From: Sinotaia quadrata
Taxonomy: Eukaryota > Mollusca > Gastropoda > Architaenioglossa > Viviparidae
DNA: 64,000 bases
Direction of reading: 5' to 3'
Assembly: GCA_028829895.1 (NCBI GenBank)
Contig: CM054182.1
Coordinates: 33,340,879 to 33,404,878 of the forward strand
Below, in pieces: positions 37,101-47,473 of this stretch (position 1 is its first letter; each line of letters opens with the position of its first letter). The position numbers and the translations under genes were made by a program. Under the pieces are notes generated by a model. That model had not been told where the DNA came from. It made no database searches and saw only the letters and a program-made list of their open reading frames with translations.

Positions 37101-38572
37101 AAGACGAGGGGGAGACTGATTGCGTCACCGGTACTTTACCAAACTGTCCTTTACAGACAGAGGAGACTGTTAAAGACGTTAGGGTGAATGACGCCTTGAC
37201 AGAAGGACAGAAGAAAGAAGTGAATAAATTGCTCAATGAGTTCTCATCTACTCTGACAGACAAACCAGGGTTGACAGACTTAATAGAATTTTCACTGAAG
37301 CTGACTGACAACAAACCGATACGTTTGAAGCCGTATCCGTTGCCACACGCTAAGATAGATGACGTTAGGCGTGAGATTAAGACTATGCTAGATCTAGGGG
37401 TCATAGAGAAGACTGACAGTGCCTACGGATCACCCATCGTGTTGATTAAAAAACGTGATAACTCGTTCCGTTTTTGCGTAGACTATCGCAAACTCAATCA
37501 AGTGACAGAGTTTTGTGCCGAACCTCTTCCCGATCCGGATCTCATCTTCACTAAGCTAGCTAACGCTCATTACTATACCAAAATAGATTTGTCACGCGGT
37601 TTTTGGCAAATCAAGGTCAAGGACACTGATCGACACATACTAGCTTTCACTACACCAGTAGGAAACTATACCTGGAAAGTTATGCCTTTCGGAGTTTCAA
37701 ACGCTCCAAGCATTTTTTCTAAGATGATGCGATCATTGTTAGAACCACTGTACGGACGTGGAGTTGAGAACTTCATGGATGATTTAATTCTAGGCACCCA
37801 GACATGGGAGGAGCACTTAACACTCTTACGAGATGTGCTAGCCAGATTAAAGCAAGCCAACCTCACTGCCCGCCCTACGAAGTGTGAAATAGCACAATTC
37901 TCCTTAGACTTCTTGGGACACAAGTTGAGTCATGGAACTATGTCGCCAAGTGAAGCTAAGATAGCACAACTTAAGGACACTTCACAACCGCTAACAAAAA
38001 CACAAGTTAGAAGTTTTCTTGGTCTTGCTAACTACTACAGAAAATTCGTACCAGATTTTAGTGCCATTGCATGTCCTCTGACTGACTTGACACGTAAGAA
38101 TATGCCTACAAAAGTAGTGTGGACTGATGCATGCCAAAACGCTTTTGACACACTGAAATCTAGACTGACTTCAGACTTAGTTGTTAAACTGCCAGATTTG
38201 ACAAAACCATTCTTGTTAAGGACTGATGCTAGCAACACAGGATTAGGAGCAGTGTTATTACAAGAACACAATGACACCAAACACCCAGTTGCATACGCAA
38301 GCCGTAAACTCACAACTACTGAACAGAAATATTCCACCAGTGAAAAGGAATGTCTTGCAATAGTTTGGGCTATAAAAAAGTTCGAAAACTATTTGTACGG
38401 AAAAACCTTTGTCATTGAGTGCGACCACCAGCCGTTAGCCTTTCTCGGGCAAGCGCAATTTACAAACAGCCGTTTAATGCGTTGGTCTCTGTTTCTGACA
38501 CAGTATGACGCAAATATTCATTACATCAAAGGTTCTTTGAATGTTGGCGCAGATTACATGAGTCGTGCTTGA
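34139..38572 (+). CDS. Gag-Pol polyprotein, order Gag-PR-IN-RT-RNaseH
   Basis: 1477 residues. Start ATGG has A at -3 and an in-frame stop 12 nt upstream. Residues ~30-145: Lys/Glu/Ala-rich coiled coil. ~165-330: Gag capsid-like region. 391-404: CCHC zinc knuckle (C391, C394, H399, C404). 442-444: protease D-T-G. 629-669: integrase HHCC (H629, H636, C666, C669). 699/759/795: integrase catalytic D, D, E with 35 residues between the last two. 936-938: GPF of a GPY/F-type module. ~1080-1290: reverse transcriptase with FCVDYRKLN and FMDD at 1212-1215. ~1355-1477: RNase H (D1363, E1404, D1428, D1472). Gag and Pol are one frame with no stop or shift, so the Gag:Pol ratio must be set otherwise, for example by proteolysis. 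Integrase ahead of RT is the Gmr1 arrangement. Confidence 0.95.
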   Translation: MDRKQVLEDLKETGIMIGYQGDELTSYIRTKLEEVEKAEKERAEKAEKAEKERAEKADKERQEIEREERVANRELKKLEAEKLAETEAKRIAADAEAKRLEAERLADIETKRIAADTEAKRIAADAEIKRLEWEVKKLEVTNPNRDRRSSGDSHSSDGNNHSRIENIIPKINMVPFDENKDQIDAYLKTFEKLARATSIPAEHWAINLSGLLQGTAKNEFNKLSDSESDNYDTVKAALLKRYKLTADTYRRKFKQATKASSETHAQYIRRVTDLFQRWIDLAETPQTYAGLRDEMVKDHILGSYKSDLLIHLAIREKSTLEEIGNAADRFDDAHSQFSNAHANNKSRPNEPPTRKDKKNDGKTPSERDDKTSKPDTKNKSDKQKDKKNLACYTCGDSGHFSRTCPDKKTAKVYAVESHTPKTEKSNRTPVQANGHDTIALLDTGCELDAIVNASLVNRTDYTGETISVTFANGEQDILPVAEVSIISDFVEGTVKAAVMENSPHDVILGCKYVLPCKKQTSIEPPLVNAVTRAASSKDKSVTAPMSAAPAVDEATVSEIKLLQAEDETLDKLRKQAVPVSDVNTDDSNKKACIILKKGLLYRYSKVGDEFRKQLVVPQTKRNDVLRLGHESLFGAHMGVQKTTSRITSEFYWPDITADIRRFVLSCDTCQRTQSKNSIRPAPLGEPELISEPYKRVALDLIGPIIPTSTRGNRYVLTTIDYATRFADAVPLKNIDTETVAEALFGLWSRVGIPTEILTDQGSQFVGNVMKEVNRLLSIKHLTCTPYHPQANGLIEKCNGTLKTALKKLATDKPKDWDRYIPALLFAYREVPQSSTGFSPFELLYGRTVRGPMMILKALWTDEKTDDEVKTTYTYVTDLRNRLETIGKIARENLTIAQSRQAEYYNKHTKPREFEVNDKVLLLLPEAHNKLQMKWKGPFVVTAKLGGLNYKVQTGKREKIFHVNLLKKYISREDQTTQADFVVATIVTEDEGETDCVTGTLPNCPLQTEETVKDVRVNDALTEGQKKEVNKLLNEFSSTLTDKPGLTDLIEFSLKLTDNKPIRLKPYPLPHAKIDDVRREIKTMLDLGVIEKTDSAYGSPIVLIKKRDNSFRFCVDYRKLNQVTEFCAEPLPDPDLIFTKLANAHYYTKIDLSRGFWQIKVKDTDRHILAFTTPVGNYTWKVMPFGVSNAPSIFSKMMRSLLEPLYGRGVENFMDDLILGTQTWEEHLTLLRDVLARLKQANLTARPTKCEIAQFSLDFLGHKLSHGTMSPSEAKIAQLKDTSQPLTKTQVRSFLGLANYYRKFVPDFSAIACPLTDLTRKNMPTKVVWTDACQNAFDTLKSRLTSDLVVKLPDLTKPFLLRTDASNTGLGAVLLQEHNDTKHPVAYASRKLTTTEQKYSTSEKECLAIVWAIKKFENYLYGKTFVIECDHQPLAFLGQAQFTNSRLMRWSLFLTQYDANIHYIKGSLNVGADYMSRA

Positions 38573-38782
38573 TGCCATCAAGTGCCGGTACTGATAGAAT
38601 GTCGTTTAATCACTTAACTGAACCCTACGGATTCCTTCCTGTAAATATGAAATATAGTTGCACACTTTATTTCTAGGAATGTCGAAATTTTTTTTGTGTA
38701 AATTTTTCTTCATTGTGGACTTCTACATTTTATCATACATAATTTGTAGGAGGCATTTTATCTTTGGCAAGATAAACGCCTC
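38573..38782 (+). other. Retrotransposon 3' non-coding segment
   Basis: 210 bp between the gag-pol stop and the polypurine tract; too short for env and no domain seen. Confidence 0.7.
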
Positions 38783-38795
38783 AAAAGCAAGGGGG
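38783..38795 (+). promoter_or_regulatory. Polypurine tract
   Basis: AAAAGCAAGGGGG directly abutting the 3' LTR, the plus-strand primer site. Confidence 0.9.
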
Positions 38796-39843
38796 TGTCA
38801 CAAGTCTGATAAAAATGCCCGACCTGATGACCCACTTAGCCTTGTTTACTTCAAATTCGAATATTTGAAACCCTTGACTCCTTTGTTCAAAGCTTCCCTT
38901 TTCGAAGTGCTTCTAGAACAGGTCAAGATGTTATGTAACTTTAGGACCATTGTCCGGTTCTCGAACCAACCACATGCTTCGCGAACAGTCACGTGATACG
39001 CAATATGCTCTTCTATATATGTACCTACACGCCTCCGCTCCGTCACTGGGAGAACACATTAGCTAGGTCCATTTCAGCTAACTCCGGTCACGAGGGGCAA
39101 ACCGACAAGCCGTTGAGAATCAAGACACCATTCGTCTTCTCATAAAGAGAGCCATTGTTCCCCAGATCGGTTCCTATTGTCCATGCCTTACCTCGCCTTG
39201 CTTTGGTTCTGCTGGTGAACTCTACATTGAGGGTCCATGTCATTAAAATTCAAGTTCCCTAGCTACATGAAAAGGAGCGTCTTTCCTCAGGCACCACGTG
39301 CGTCGCTAGAGCGGGACTGTGAAATTAGACTGACTGACCTAATAAAGAGACCAGGCTGATACAAGCAACCCAGCTGAGTACAATCATTGAGTACAAATGT
39401 TAAACGAACAATTGTTGGCAATTTTGTGACAAGAATCGAACACATGCGCGTAGAGATAGAGAAGTAGATTATTCGCGTCGTCTTTGATTATTGTTATTTT
39501 GTTAAACTTTATTAAATCTTATTTTTCTTGTTAATACCTCTTAGTAGTTAATTAATATGCATGATAGACCAATAGATTCTTAGATTTGAATGGGGGCGAA
39601 TGAGCAGAAAGTTGACAACGAATGCGTATTAAATTAGAGGGATTTAACTGTTTCAAATCTAGCTAAAAGTTCGCAGTTTATTAGTTTGTAAATTTGTCGT
39701 CTGAACTACGAGACACACTTTTAATTAGTCAAATAATAAATTGAGCATCCAGTCTGCATAGAATATGAGAGAAAGAATTAATTATATTTAAAGTCTTTAA
39801 TTATTCTAAGCAGGGTCTTTAAATAAATACTGGGAACGTAACA
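38796..39843 (+). repeat. 3' LTR
   Basis: Same length (1048 bp) and ends as the 5' LTR; no mismatch found on visual comparison. Confidence 0.95.
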
Positions 39844-39848
39844 TCTAC
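39844..39848. other. Target-site duplication TCTAC (right)
   Basis: Pairs with 32466-32470. Confidence 0.9.
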
Positions 39849-40344
39849 CTATAAATAGAATATAATTATTATAACTAAAGCGACAAGTTATAGCCAAATT
39901 AGTGTCTGCCTATAATTAGAATATAATTATTATAAATAAAAGTGCAAGTTATGGCCAAATTAGCGTCTAACTGTAATTAGAATATAATTATTATAAATAA
40001 AAGTGCAAGTTATAGCCAAATTAGCTTCTACCTGTAATTAGAATATAATTATTCAAATAAAGTGACTAGTCATACTCATATTATTGTCTACCTATAATTA
40101 GAATATAATATAATTAAAGTAGTTGGCTAGCTATATTAAAAACAAAATATTTTAATAATTATTTAAGAAAGTAACTAGATTCATATATTATCAAACATGG
40201 TTGCTATAATTGCAACAATATAGTTATAATTAGAATGACTAATTATTATCAATTCCAATTAGCTTAAAATGTATAATCAAATGTTGATTAATGAAACAAA
40301 ACGAATCAAGTTTTGTGGAGTGTAAACTAAATGATAAATATCAT

Positions 40345-40445
40345 GGATTTATTTCTTGTGTATTCTTACCGTAAGTGGATTTATTTCTTGTGTATTCTTA
40401 CCGTAAATGGATTTATTTCTTGTGTATTCTTACCGTAAATGAGCA
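40345..40445. repeat. 33-bp repeat, 3 units
   Basis: GGATTTATTTCTTGTGTATT plus CTTACCGTAAAT, three times. Confidence 0.85.
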
Positions 40446-40619
40446 GGCAGCACGTTGCAGACTTCCATTGCATGATACCTCTGACAGCTCAGAGTCGTCC
40501 TCTATCACCAGACTTCTGTCTGTAAAAATGTAACAGTACTGGATGCATATACAGTTAACCTGTCGACATGTAAAAGCGCTAGATGAGCGTTTAATTAACC
40601 TTCATCGAATGTCTGTAAA

Positions 40620-40960
40620 CTTTTAGAAGTACTGGATATGATCTTAATGAAGCATCACCGAGTGTATAGAAGTACTGAATGGAACTTATTAACATCACCC
40701 AGTGTATAGAAGTACTGAATGGGACTTGCTTAACATCACCCAGTGTATAGAAGTACTGAATGGGACTTACTTAACATCACCGAGTGTATAGAAGTACTGA
40801 ATGGAACTTACTTAACATCACCGAGTGTATAGAAGTACTGAATGGGACTTACTTAACATCACCGAGTGTATAGAAGTACTGAATGGAACTTATTAACATC
40901 ACCCAGTGTATAGAAGTACTGAATGGAACTTATTAACATCACCGAGTATCCGGAGATGTG
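40620..40960. repeat. 41-bp minisatellite, ~7 units
   Basis: Unit CATCACCGAGTGTATAGAAG, TACTGAATGGGACTTACTTAA. Confidence 0.9.
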
Positions 40961-41072
40961 ATGAAGTGTTGGATCAAAACTTAAGTAACCTTGACTGAGT
41001 ATCTGGGGCTGTGTTAATAACCTTGACTGAGTAAGTAAGTATCTGGGGCTGTGTTAAGTATTGGATGAGAAG

Positions 41073-41563
41073 TTACTGTCAGGTGATTAAAATGGCTGAC
41101 GTCACTGGTGATACAACAAAACATTACTGTCAGGTGATTAAAATGGCTGACGTCACTGGTGATACAACAAAACATTACTGTCAGGTGATTAAAATGGCTG
41201 ACGTCACTGGTGATACAACAAAACATTACTGTCAGGTGATTAAAATGGCTGACGTCACTGGTGATACAACAAAACATTACTGTCAGGTGATTAAAATGGC
41301 TGACGTCACTGGTGATACAACAAAACATTACTGTCAGGTGATTAAAATGGCTGACGTCACTAGTGATACAACAAAACATTACTGTCAGGTGATTAAAATG
41401 GCTGACGTCACTGGTGATACAACAAAACATTACTGTCAGGTGATTAAAATGGCTGACGTCACTGGTGATACAACAAAACATTACTGTCAGGTGATTAAAA
41501 TGGCTGACGTCACTGGTGATACAACAAAACATTACTGTCAGGTGATTAAAATGGCTGACGTCA
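41073..41563. repeat. 51-bp minisatellite, 10 units, each with a TGACGTCA palindrome
   Basis: Nearly perfect units (TTACTGTCAGGTGATTAAAA, TGGCTGACGTCACTGGTGAT, ACAACAAAACA); one unit has an ACTAGTG variant. First TGACGTCA at 41097-41104, then every 51 bp. Open on both strands (191 and 172 codons) because 51 is a multiple of three. Confidence 0.95.
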
Positions 41564-43135
41564 GGAACAAAGTTACTGTTAATTCCTTAATGCTTAGATG
41601 TCTTTCTTCACATACTATGTTTGTGTCGTTAGGATGCTAACAGATCAATAAATTGTGCATAATACTTAATTGTATTTCTTCACATAGTACGGTTTGTGTC
41701 CCTAGGATGCTAACAGATCATTTAACTTCATTATAAATTGCTCATGACAGGTAAGAGACATTTCCCTTTTCTGGATTTCCAGACGTGTGTGATTGTGGTC
41801 TGCAGGAAGTAAGTAGAAATGTGCTAAGTGGTCACTGCAACCCAAATGTTTCCATTCTTTGGACTATTGTTTACCACATTATCACCCCAAAGAGAACCTA
41901 ACCACTTGCACCAACCCTCTTCAGCCCTCTAACCAAGGTTATGTTGGGGCGCTGGGGTGGTGATGGTAAATTAGTCCTAAAATATTGACCCACAAATATC
42001 GAAACAATAAAACCCATAAACATGCAATCACGCAAAGGCCTACAAGAATCTTAATCCGACCCTGTAACATTGGGACATAATCTCTGATCATTGAGTATTA
42101 TTTCCACCATCAAAAACAGGGACCTTTCGTTTTCAATAAACTTGAGGGTTAGATGTTCGTCCAATCATGCAGTTTGCTATATTGCATGTCATTCGGTGAA
42201 TTTATTATTATTATCGGGGAAATTAAATATACAGGTTGATGCATGACAGACCGGGAGATACAATTCAGGTGCATGGGACTGCAATGGTTTGAAAGTGGGG
42301 ATTAAAAAGACAAAAATACCCAAGTAAAATAATTAAATCAAAATCAAACACTGTCTACAATTACGACCTGACCTTGAGAGCTGATAAAAGAAATGATTCT
42401 CTCTCTCTATGCAAGCCACCAAATTGCACGTGTCTTGGTTGCAGATCTGTGCACACGCACGTAGGACAGAGTAAGGGAGAGAGCCAAGAAATGTTGTGAG
42501 GGTGGTTGGTGGTGTGTTTGGAAATAGGATCTTGTTTGCCTCGTGTCGTCATAACTCCGAGACAACGAAGCAAGTAACAACTCGGAGAAGATCGCACGCT
42601 ATCAACCTCTGAACTTAAACATTATGACCTTCACCCCCATCTCTCGCCAGTTTGAATCCAGGTAGAAATTTGCGGGAAGCTGTATTGGCAAGAGCTTTGC
42701 TTGTCCGGGAGGACCGTTTTCACAGCAAGACAGAGAGTTGTTACTAGATATTAAAAGGTGCCTTCATTCAACATCTTAACGGTAATTACTGTTTTTTCCA
42801 AAGCACAAAGTCAAAATAACATTTATTTCGGTGAAAAGGGGTTTCTGTTAATTGCTGTAATTCGCCGGAGGAAGTCTTCTGTAATAATCACCGACATGAT
42901 TAGGATTAGGATTAGGATTATCATTATATTTGTTGATCCACTCCACCATAACCATACTTATCACCATCATCATTGCTATTGTCATCGTTATCTCCATGAT
43001 TATATCTTTCCATCATCATCATCATCATCATGCTCAGTGATTGTCAGGTCATAGTACTAAGACTCGGTAAGAACATATTCTATGTGCTGCATCTTTGTGG
43101 TTAACGCACTGAGTATAAGCTGGATAGTGCTAGAG
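41564..43135. other. Non-coding stretch
   Basis: No gene recognised. A ~75-bp segment ending GGATGCTAACAGATCA occurs twice (41600-41655, 41675-41720). (TAGGAT)3 near 42899 and a CAT microsatellite at 43008-43032. Confidence 0.5.
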
Positions 43136-43137
43136 AA

Positions 43138-43335
43138 CTTTGTTACGTCACTCTCTGTATTTCGTACATGTTTATGACAAACTGCATGCTTACGTCACTC
43201 TCTGTATTTCGTACATGTTTATGACAAACTGCATGCTTACGTCACTCTCTGTATTTCGTACATGTTTATGGCAAACTGCATGCTTACGTCACTCTCTGTA
43301 TTTCGTACATGATTATGACAAACTGCATGCTTGCT
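43138..43335. repeat. 47-bp minisatellite, 4 units, each with TTACGTCA
   Basis: Unit TTACGTCACTCTCTGTATTT, CGTACATGTTTATGACAAAC, TGCATGC. Confidence 0.9.
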
Positions 43336-43469
43336 TTGGTAAATGATAGCAGTCTGCCATGTGACTAAAACACACGGCAAGAAGGGCAAACTTCAGTACA
43401 CGTTCAACAGCTGTTTCTATTTACACATTCTTCTAAGGTGGTGAATTATTTCCCTTTTTTCTTTTTCAG

Positions 43470-43544
43470 TATTATCTGTCGACTTTGTATTTTCCTCTGG
43501 TTTGGTCTAAGTGCTTGAATCTAGACCTGGTCCAGGTCTACAAG
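43470..43544 (+). CDS. Possible small internal exon, unidentified
   Basis: A strong pyrimidine tract and CAG (TTTTTTCTTTTTCAG, ending 43469), then 25 open codons (YYLSTLYFPLVWSKCLNLDL...) and donor AAG|GTAACA. The other two frames have stops. No family recognised; could be chance. Confidence 0.15.
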
Positions 43545-43939
43545 GTAACATCACCAGACTTATCAGTTAGTTATCCACCCTTATTTGACATGTCGTCCTG
43601 TCTAATATATATTCTCTGCTGTTTGTCTTCCTGTCTATGATAGTCTCTGCTGTTTGTCTTCCTGTCTATGATATTCTCTGCCGTTTGTCTTATAGCCTCC
43701 ATCAAGACTGGGTGGGTGTTAAATTGCAATAGATTTTTGAAGTTAAATTGCAATATTTTCAAGAGTGTGGACTCTAATTGGGCCGGCTGTCTTATGGCCT
43801 CACTCAAGAGTTGGTGGGTGTTACATTGCAATAGATGTTTGAAGTGTGCAGAGAGCCAGCTGCCAAAAGGAGAGTTACGCTATATTCTTGGTCTATCTTT
43901 TATTGCTGATTACAGTGAAAACGTCGTTCGTTCTATCAA

Positions 43940-44125
43940 CTGTCTACACCTGTCTAGACATGAGTAAGTGTGAATAAGAGCAAATCATTACCTGTCTAGA
44001 CATGAGTAAGTGTGAATAAGAGCGAATCATTACCTGTCTAGGCATGAGTAAGTGTGAATAAGAGCAAATCATTACATGTCTAGACATGAATAAATGTGAA
44101 TAAGAACGAATCATTACCTGTCTAT
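43940..44125. repeat. 42-bp minisatellite, ~4 units
   Basis: Unit CCTGTCTAGACATGAGTAAG, TGTGAATAAGAGCAAATCATTA. Confidence 0.88.
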
Positions 44126-44222
44126 CAATCTGTCCAATGAAAGACCAATTGCGCCAATGTGTGGCCTAGACCGTGCCTAAGCTGGGTGGTGGTGGTGGTG
44201 AGTCATTTACCCATCTATGCAG

Positions 44223-44444
44223 GCCGACTGGCTCGTTATTGTCACACCTGTCATCAATGTGTCAATAATAAAAATAAGAAGAAGCCCAACGGTTGCTCCA
44301 GGACACAGAGATACTGACATGCTAAGCGGTCTTCAAAGACATTGTCTCAGCTCAAGTGATAATGATCAACTGAGAGGCGAACTTAAAGATCATTTCTTTG
44401 TAATTACGGCCTACTCATCTTTTAGTTTGGTAATTCTTCACTAA
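44223..44444 (+). CDS. Possible terminal exon, unidentified
   Basis: Acceptor-like CTATGCAG, then 73 open codons with balanced composition (IRRSPTVAPGHRDTD, LSSSDNDQLRGELKDHFF) and a TAA stop. It is phase-compatible with the candidate exon at 43470-43544. No homology recognised. Confidence 0.18.
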   Translation, partial: ADWLVIVTPVINVSIIKIRRSPTVAPGHRDTDMLSGLQRHCLSSSDNDQLRGELKDHFFVITAYSSFSLVILH

Positions 44445-46360
44445 TCTGTCGATGTTCAAAGTATTCAAATATATTACCCTTATCGCAGATATACTAAAAT
44501 GACTGTTGGGGAGAGAGACACACACATATTTCCTTCTCAGCCGAGTAATAATTGTTACCTTCGAGGAATGGGATATGAATTGATCCACATTCGATATTTG
44601 TGTCAATGACAGTTATTTCCTTACTTATCGGTTAACTGGGTGTGACCAGCCTAATGTAGTAGAAACAAAAGAAAACTGCTGAAATGCAAAATTTCTTTCA
44701 CTGATTAGATCAGTGGGGTTTTTTTTTTAAATACCCTACGAGCAAGCCTCCCAGAATAAATTTATGTTGTTCTTCTCTCAAGGTCACACATCGCAGGTGT
44801 TCGAGAGACCGCGTGATGTTACACACACTCTTGTTTTATTCCCGAACTTTATTTGATGGATCTATATTTATATTCCTCTGGTTTACAGCAAAGTCAGCTA
44901 AAATATTAAATTCCAAAACAATTTATATTTCAATAAGATGTAAAAAGAATATTGTGCACGATAAACAAAGGCACGCAACTCTCTACACATTATGCGTTTG
45001 GAAATGCGACTATATTTTGAGACTGTATTCAAAAGCTTAATCATGCAAATGTAATCTTACTGCTGACAAAAGGACATTTGCAAGTAACATTTGGATTGTT
45101 TGGCAAGTTCTTTACGTCAATAGATTCTTCAATAGGTGTTCGAGTTTCAACAGCATTGCTTGCGCCTTGAAGATGTCAAGGAATTGGTATGCACGTGACT
45201 GACTATGTGTAGATATTCCAATCCAGTCCAGTCCAATGCAGTGCAAAGCTATGGGCATACTCTAATCCAATTCAATCCAAACCTATCCAATCTAATCAAA
45301 TGCAAAGTTATGGGCGCACTCTATTCAGTCCATTGCAAAGCTATGAGATACTCTAATCTAATCCAATCCAATCTATTCCAGTCCATCGCAAAGATATGAG
45401 ATACTCTAATCTAATCCAATCCAATCTATTCCAGTCCATTGCAAAGCTATGAGCACATGCTAATCCAGGCCCAGTCCAATGCAAGTCTATGGATACACTT
45501 TAACCTAGGAAATGTAACTAAAAATATTTCAGACTTGCACACGCTTAAATTTTGAGCAGCTAAGCCATCTTCACATAGGAAATTAGAAAGAAACTCAAAA
45601 GGTTTGTGCACCTCGATATATATATCCTTCACTTCCACCACTACCACTACCCCACCCAGCTTACCTCTTGTTTTTTTATTCGTCACAATACTAATGCTGC
45701 AAGAAGCCCTCAAAGTCACCAAGTACTAAATCTCTTTCCCCTCCTTAAAAATGTTTTTTCGCATATACTATAAGTTATATAGTTTGTATGCTATTATTAA
45801 TACACACAACAGTTTTCAGTCGTTCACTTACTCCTTAAAAAACCCACAGAACTTGTAAATTATACAGAAATGAATGTCAAGAGCAGTATTTTGTAGACTG
45901 GTCCCATGGGCTCCGACACTAGTTTCAATGGTTACAAATTTACTCTAAGTTTGATGCAATTTGCAGAATGGTCATTTCAGGGATTTCTTTACAGTTATGG
46001 TTACAAATTACTCTAAGGGATATGCAATTTGCACAATGGTAATTTCAGGGATTTCTTTACAGTTATGGTTACTTTCTAATGCACAATGGAATTGTTCGAA
46101 AGGTATATTTTTATCGATTTTGTTGTATTCCTTCTTTTTCGTTACCGTTGTTTGGGTGGTAATTTTGGTGTGGCTAGGTATAATTTTGGTGTGGCTAGGT
46201 ATAATTTGATTTTGTGAAAGACTTATAATATTCTACATTCTAGACAGTAAACACAGGAAATTCCTAGTTTGAAATATTTGTGCTAAATAACGATTTGTAG
46301 TTCTTATTTATAAACTGTTTACAAATCACAACACTTTTCCTTTGGCTTTGAAGTTCAAGA
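44445..46360. other. Non-coding stretch
   Basis: No gene recognised. ~53-bp irregular units (CTAATCCAATCCAATCTATT, GCAAAGCTATGAGATACT) at 45215-45480 and a short two-unit repeat (ATTTCAGGGATTTCTTTACA) at 45960-46070. Confidence 0.5.
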
Positions 46361-46364
46361 AAGT

Positions 46365-46815
46365 ACAGTCAGGTTCAAGTCAGCACACGTCGAGTTCAAA
46401 TTAATGCATGTCACGTTCATGTCAGTACAAGTCAAGTTCAAATCAGTACAGTCAAGTTCAAGTCAATACAAGGTAAGTTCAAGTCAGGAAAGTCATGTTC
46501 CAGTAAGCACACGTCAAGTTCAAGTCAACACTCGTCAAGTTCAAATCAATAAAAGTTCAAGTCAGCAAAAATCAATTTCAAGTCAGTAAAAATACGTTCA
46601 AGTCAAAACAGTCAGCTTCAAGTCAATACAAGCTACGTTCAAATCAGTACAAGTTCAGTTCAAGTCAGTATAAGTTAAGTTCAAGTCAGTACAGTCAAGT
46701 TCAAGTCAGTACAAGTTAAGTTCAAGCCAGTAAAGTTAATTTCAAGTCAGTAAAATTAATTTCAAGTCAGTACAAGTTAAATTCAAGTCAATACAAGTTA
46801 AGTTCAAGTCAGTAC
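46365..46815. repeat. ~20-bp repeat (AGTTCAAGTCAGTACA), >20 units
   Basis: Imperfect tandem of AGTCAAGTTCAAGTCAGTAC-type units. Confidence 0.88.
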
Positions 46816-46952
46816 AGTAACAAATTTCTTCTTGCTGCCGGGTCCAAACGGATGTGGCACACTACACAATGGCATGCGTTCTTATTATTTTCCAAATCGT
46901 AAATCTTGTGTGTGACCTTTTCTCCAATGTTTAGTCATACATGCCTATTCCC

Positions 46953-46969
46953 TCACACACACACACACA

Positions 46970-47006
<37 letters not shown>

Positions 47007-47070
47007 ACCCACACCCACACACACCCACCCACACCCACACACACCCACCCACCCACCCACACCCACACAC

Positions 47071-47158
<88 letters not shown>

Positions 47159-47160
47159 CA
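46953..47160. repeat. (CA)n with CACCC variants
   Basis: CA run interrupted by ACCCACCCACAC blocks. Another CA run is at 47407-47471. Confidence 0.95.
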
Positions 47161-47407
47161 TCCAAAATACATAAACAAAAAGTAAGAGAAACAGGTAACT
47201 GTTAACAATAGACCTGGGTGTTAGCTGATTCTAAGTGTAAATTAACTGTACATATAACTATTTTCAATTTCTTGTACAAATAACACACTAAAAAATATTT
47301 CTAAAGAAACTAAAAAAAATAATTTACACTATGTTCAAGTCAGGAAAAAATATTGTGTGTATTGGTAAATCCTGTTTTAAATTGAATCCTGTTTTAATTA
47401 ATAATCG

Positions 47408-47471
<64 letters not shown>

Positions 47472-47473
<2 letters not shown>

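Larger units (their letters stand above)
32471..39843 (+). mobile_element. Gmr1-like LTR retrotransposon (Ty3/gypsy type, IN before RT), apparently intact
   Basis: Complete 7373-bp element. Seen directly: two 1048-bp LTRs with TGTCAC...TAACA ends and no difference noticed by eye, 5-bp target duplication TCTAC at 32466-32470 and 39844-39848, primer binding site at 33521-33538, polypurine tract at 38783-38795, and one uninterrupted gag-pol ORF at 34139-38572. The domain order is Gag, protease, integrase, reverse transcriptase, RNase H. RT and integrase sequences are of Ty3/gypsy type, but this order is the one known from Ty1/copia and from the Gmr1 group of gypsy-like elements. No env-like ORF. 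Identical-looking LTRs and an intact ORF imply a very recent, possibly still active insertion. Confidence 0.95.
32400..40115. repeat. 61-bp tandem repeat split by a retrotransposon
   Basis: One unit remains at 32400-32470 (AATATAATTATTATAACTAA ... AAATTAGTGTCTAC) and about four more at 39844-40115. The LTR element sits within the array. Confidence 0.85.

Noticed and set aside
41014..41640. 191- and 172-codon ORFs on opposite strands
   Set aside because: Frames through the 51-bp minisatellite; perfect DNA identity between units rather than codon-level conservation.
42899..42925. TTAGGATTAGGATTAGGATTA as interstitial telomere
   Set aside because: The repeat is TTAGGA, not the animal TTAGGG, and only about three units.
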